Shown here: positions 13,266 through 13,427 of the stretch, one piece after another | Layout of the letters: every line of letters starts with the position of its first letter | Numbering within the stretch: the first letter of the stretch is position 1 | Assembly (NCBI GenBank): GCA_003151655.1 | Contig: PLYB01000061.1 | Span: 1-13,427 of the forward strand | Source of the DNA: Gallionellaceae bacterium | GTDB taxonomy: Bacteria; Pseudomonadota; Gammaproteobacteria; Burkholderiales; Gallionellaceae | Reading direction: 5' to 3' | DNA length: 13,427 nt | Translations under genes and position numbers: made by a program | The notes under the pieces: generated by a model | What the model saw: the letters and a program-made list of their open reading frames with translations, nothing else | What the model was told of the DNA's origin: nothing | Database searches by the model: none

Positions 13266-13272
13266 CTGAACT

Positions 13273-13427
13273 TCATAAGGCGCTGGATTCGAACAGCGCC
13301 ATAACCTCAAGTGCGTGACGGCACGAGTGCAGACGCTCCCGAAACCGATGGTCGGAAAATAACTGGGCAACATCGGCCAGAATCAGTAGGTGCTCTTCGG
13401 TGGCTTGTTTCGGCACCAGAATAACCA
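13273..13427 (-). CDS. PTS EIIA (PtsN-like) domain protein, C-terminal part (cut by window edge)
   Basis: The last 50 or so residues of a PTS EIIA domain, entering from the right edge and ending at a TGA (13273-13275). The visible piece includes VILVPKQATEEHLLILADVAQLFSD and RFRERLHSCRHALEVMALFES. The QATEEHL...LA...LFSD...RERL pattern is typical of the C-terminal part of nitrogen-type EIIA (PtsN) domains, which take phosphate from NPr/EI on a histidine and regulate K+ transport, nitrogen and carbon functions. That phosphorylated histidine lies upstream, outside the window. It could also be the tail of a larger fusion, for example with an antiporter or channel. The coding strand is the same as for all other genes, and a terminator follows. 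Confidence 0.8.
   Translation of the reverse strand, partial: VILVPKQATEEHLLILADVAQLFSDHRFRERLHSCRHALEVMALFESSAL

Larger units (their letters stand above)
12962..13272. other. Non-coding leader and probable promoter region of the metal-uptake cluster
   Basis: A 311-base gene-free stretch between the PTS EIIA terminator and the small His/Cys gene. It holds the terminator (13225-13265), a tandem 12-bp repeat (13126-13152), an AT-rich segment (13025-13090) where the promoter most likely lies, and the alternative hairpins at 12988-13014. A weak candidate promoter on the minus strand is TTGCAA (about 13088-13093) followed about 18 nt later by TAAAAA; I give it low weight. I looked for Zur- or Fur-type palindromes (GTTAT-N-ATAAC, GATAATGATAATC-like) and saw none. 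Confidence 0.45.

Noticed and set aside
13188..13373. A 61-aa minus-strand reading frame near the right edge
   Set aside because: It is out of frame with the PTS EIIA C-terminus, which is the recognisable protein there, and it runs through the terminator.

Overview
The window reads as a chromosomal stretch of a Gram-negative proteobacterium. An outer-membrane TonB-dependent receptor, ExbB/ExbD/TonB and a KdpD sensor kinase show the envelope type. Protein style (DapA paralogue, DUF2796/DUF3299 proteins, CorA-like protein) and moderate GC suggest a betaproteobacterium, perhaps of the Nitrosomonadales/Gallionella kind; that placement is inference. Every gene I can support lies on the minus strand, so transcription runs from high to low coordinates.

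Right edge (13273-13427): the C-terminal end of a PTS EIIA (PtsN-like) protein, followed by a good intrinsic terminator at 13225-13265. A 311-base non-coding stretch (12962-13272) then carries a tandem 12-bp repeat and a pair of mutually exclusive hairpins, and probably the promoter of the next operon.

Centre (12961 down to 4572): one tightly packed cluster of ten genes. In order: a 98-aa His/Cys-containing membrane protein, a TonB-dependent receptor, a DUF2796 (ZrgA-like) periplasmic protein, an ABC ATPase, a MacB/FtsX-type permease, a DUF3299 periplasmic protein, a ZIP-family metal permease, ExbB, ExbD and TonB. Apart from a 77-nt spacer after the first gene and a 54-nt spacer before exbB, neighbours are 5-13 nt apart or overlap by 4-14 nt. 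My reading is a self-contained metal (probably zinc) acquisition system: receptor plus its own energiser for the outer membrane, periplasmic metal handling by the DUF2796 and DUF3299 proteins with the ABC pair, and ZIP for the inner membrane. This is the most interesting system in the window. The metal is inferred, and I see no canonical Zur box. The cluster ends against a pair of inverted REP palindromes (4450-4517) with the GTAG signature of RAYT-linked REPs.

Left part: a 127-aa protein with an ACT-like C-terminal half runs into a DapA-family aldolase (gap 10 nt), then comes a divergent CorA-type protein with the GMN motif. Next is an MNT/HEPN pair overlapping by 17 nt, with an intact nucleotidyltransferase and a HEPN protein lacking the usual RNase motif. 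A small palindrome that could be its operator lies upstream. At the left edge is the N-terminal 119 residues of KdpD, cut by the window and not preceded by kdpC. No tRNA, rRNA, CRISPR array, transposase gene or phage gene was seen.
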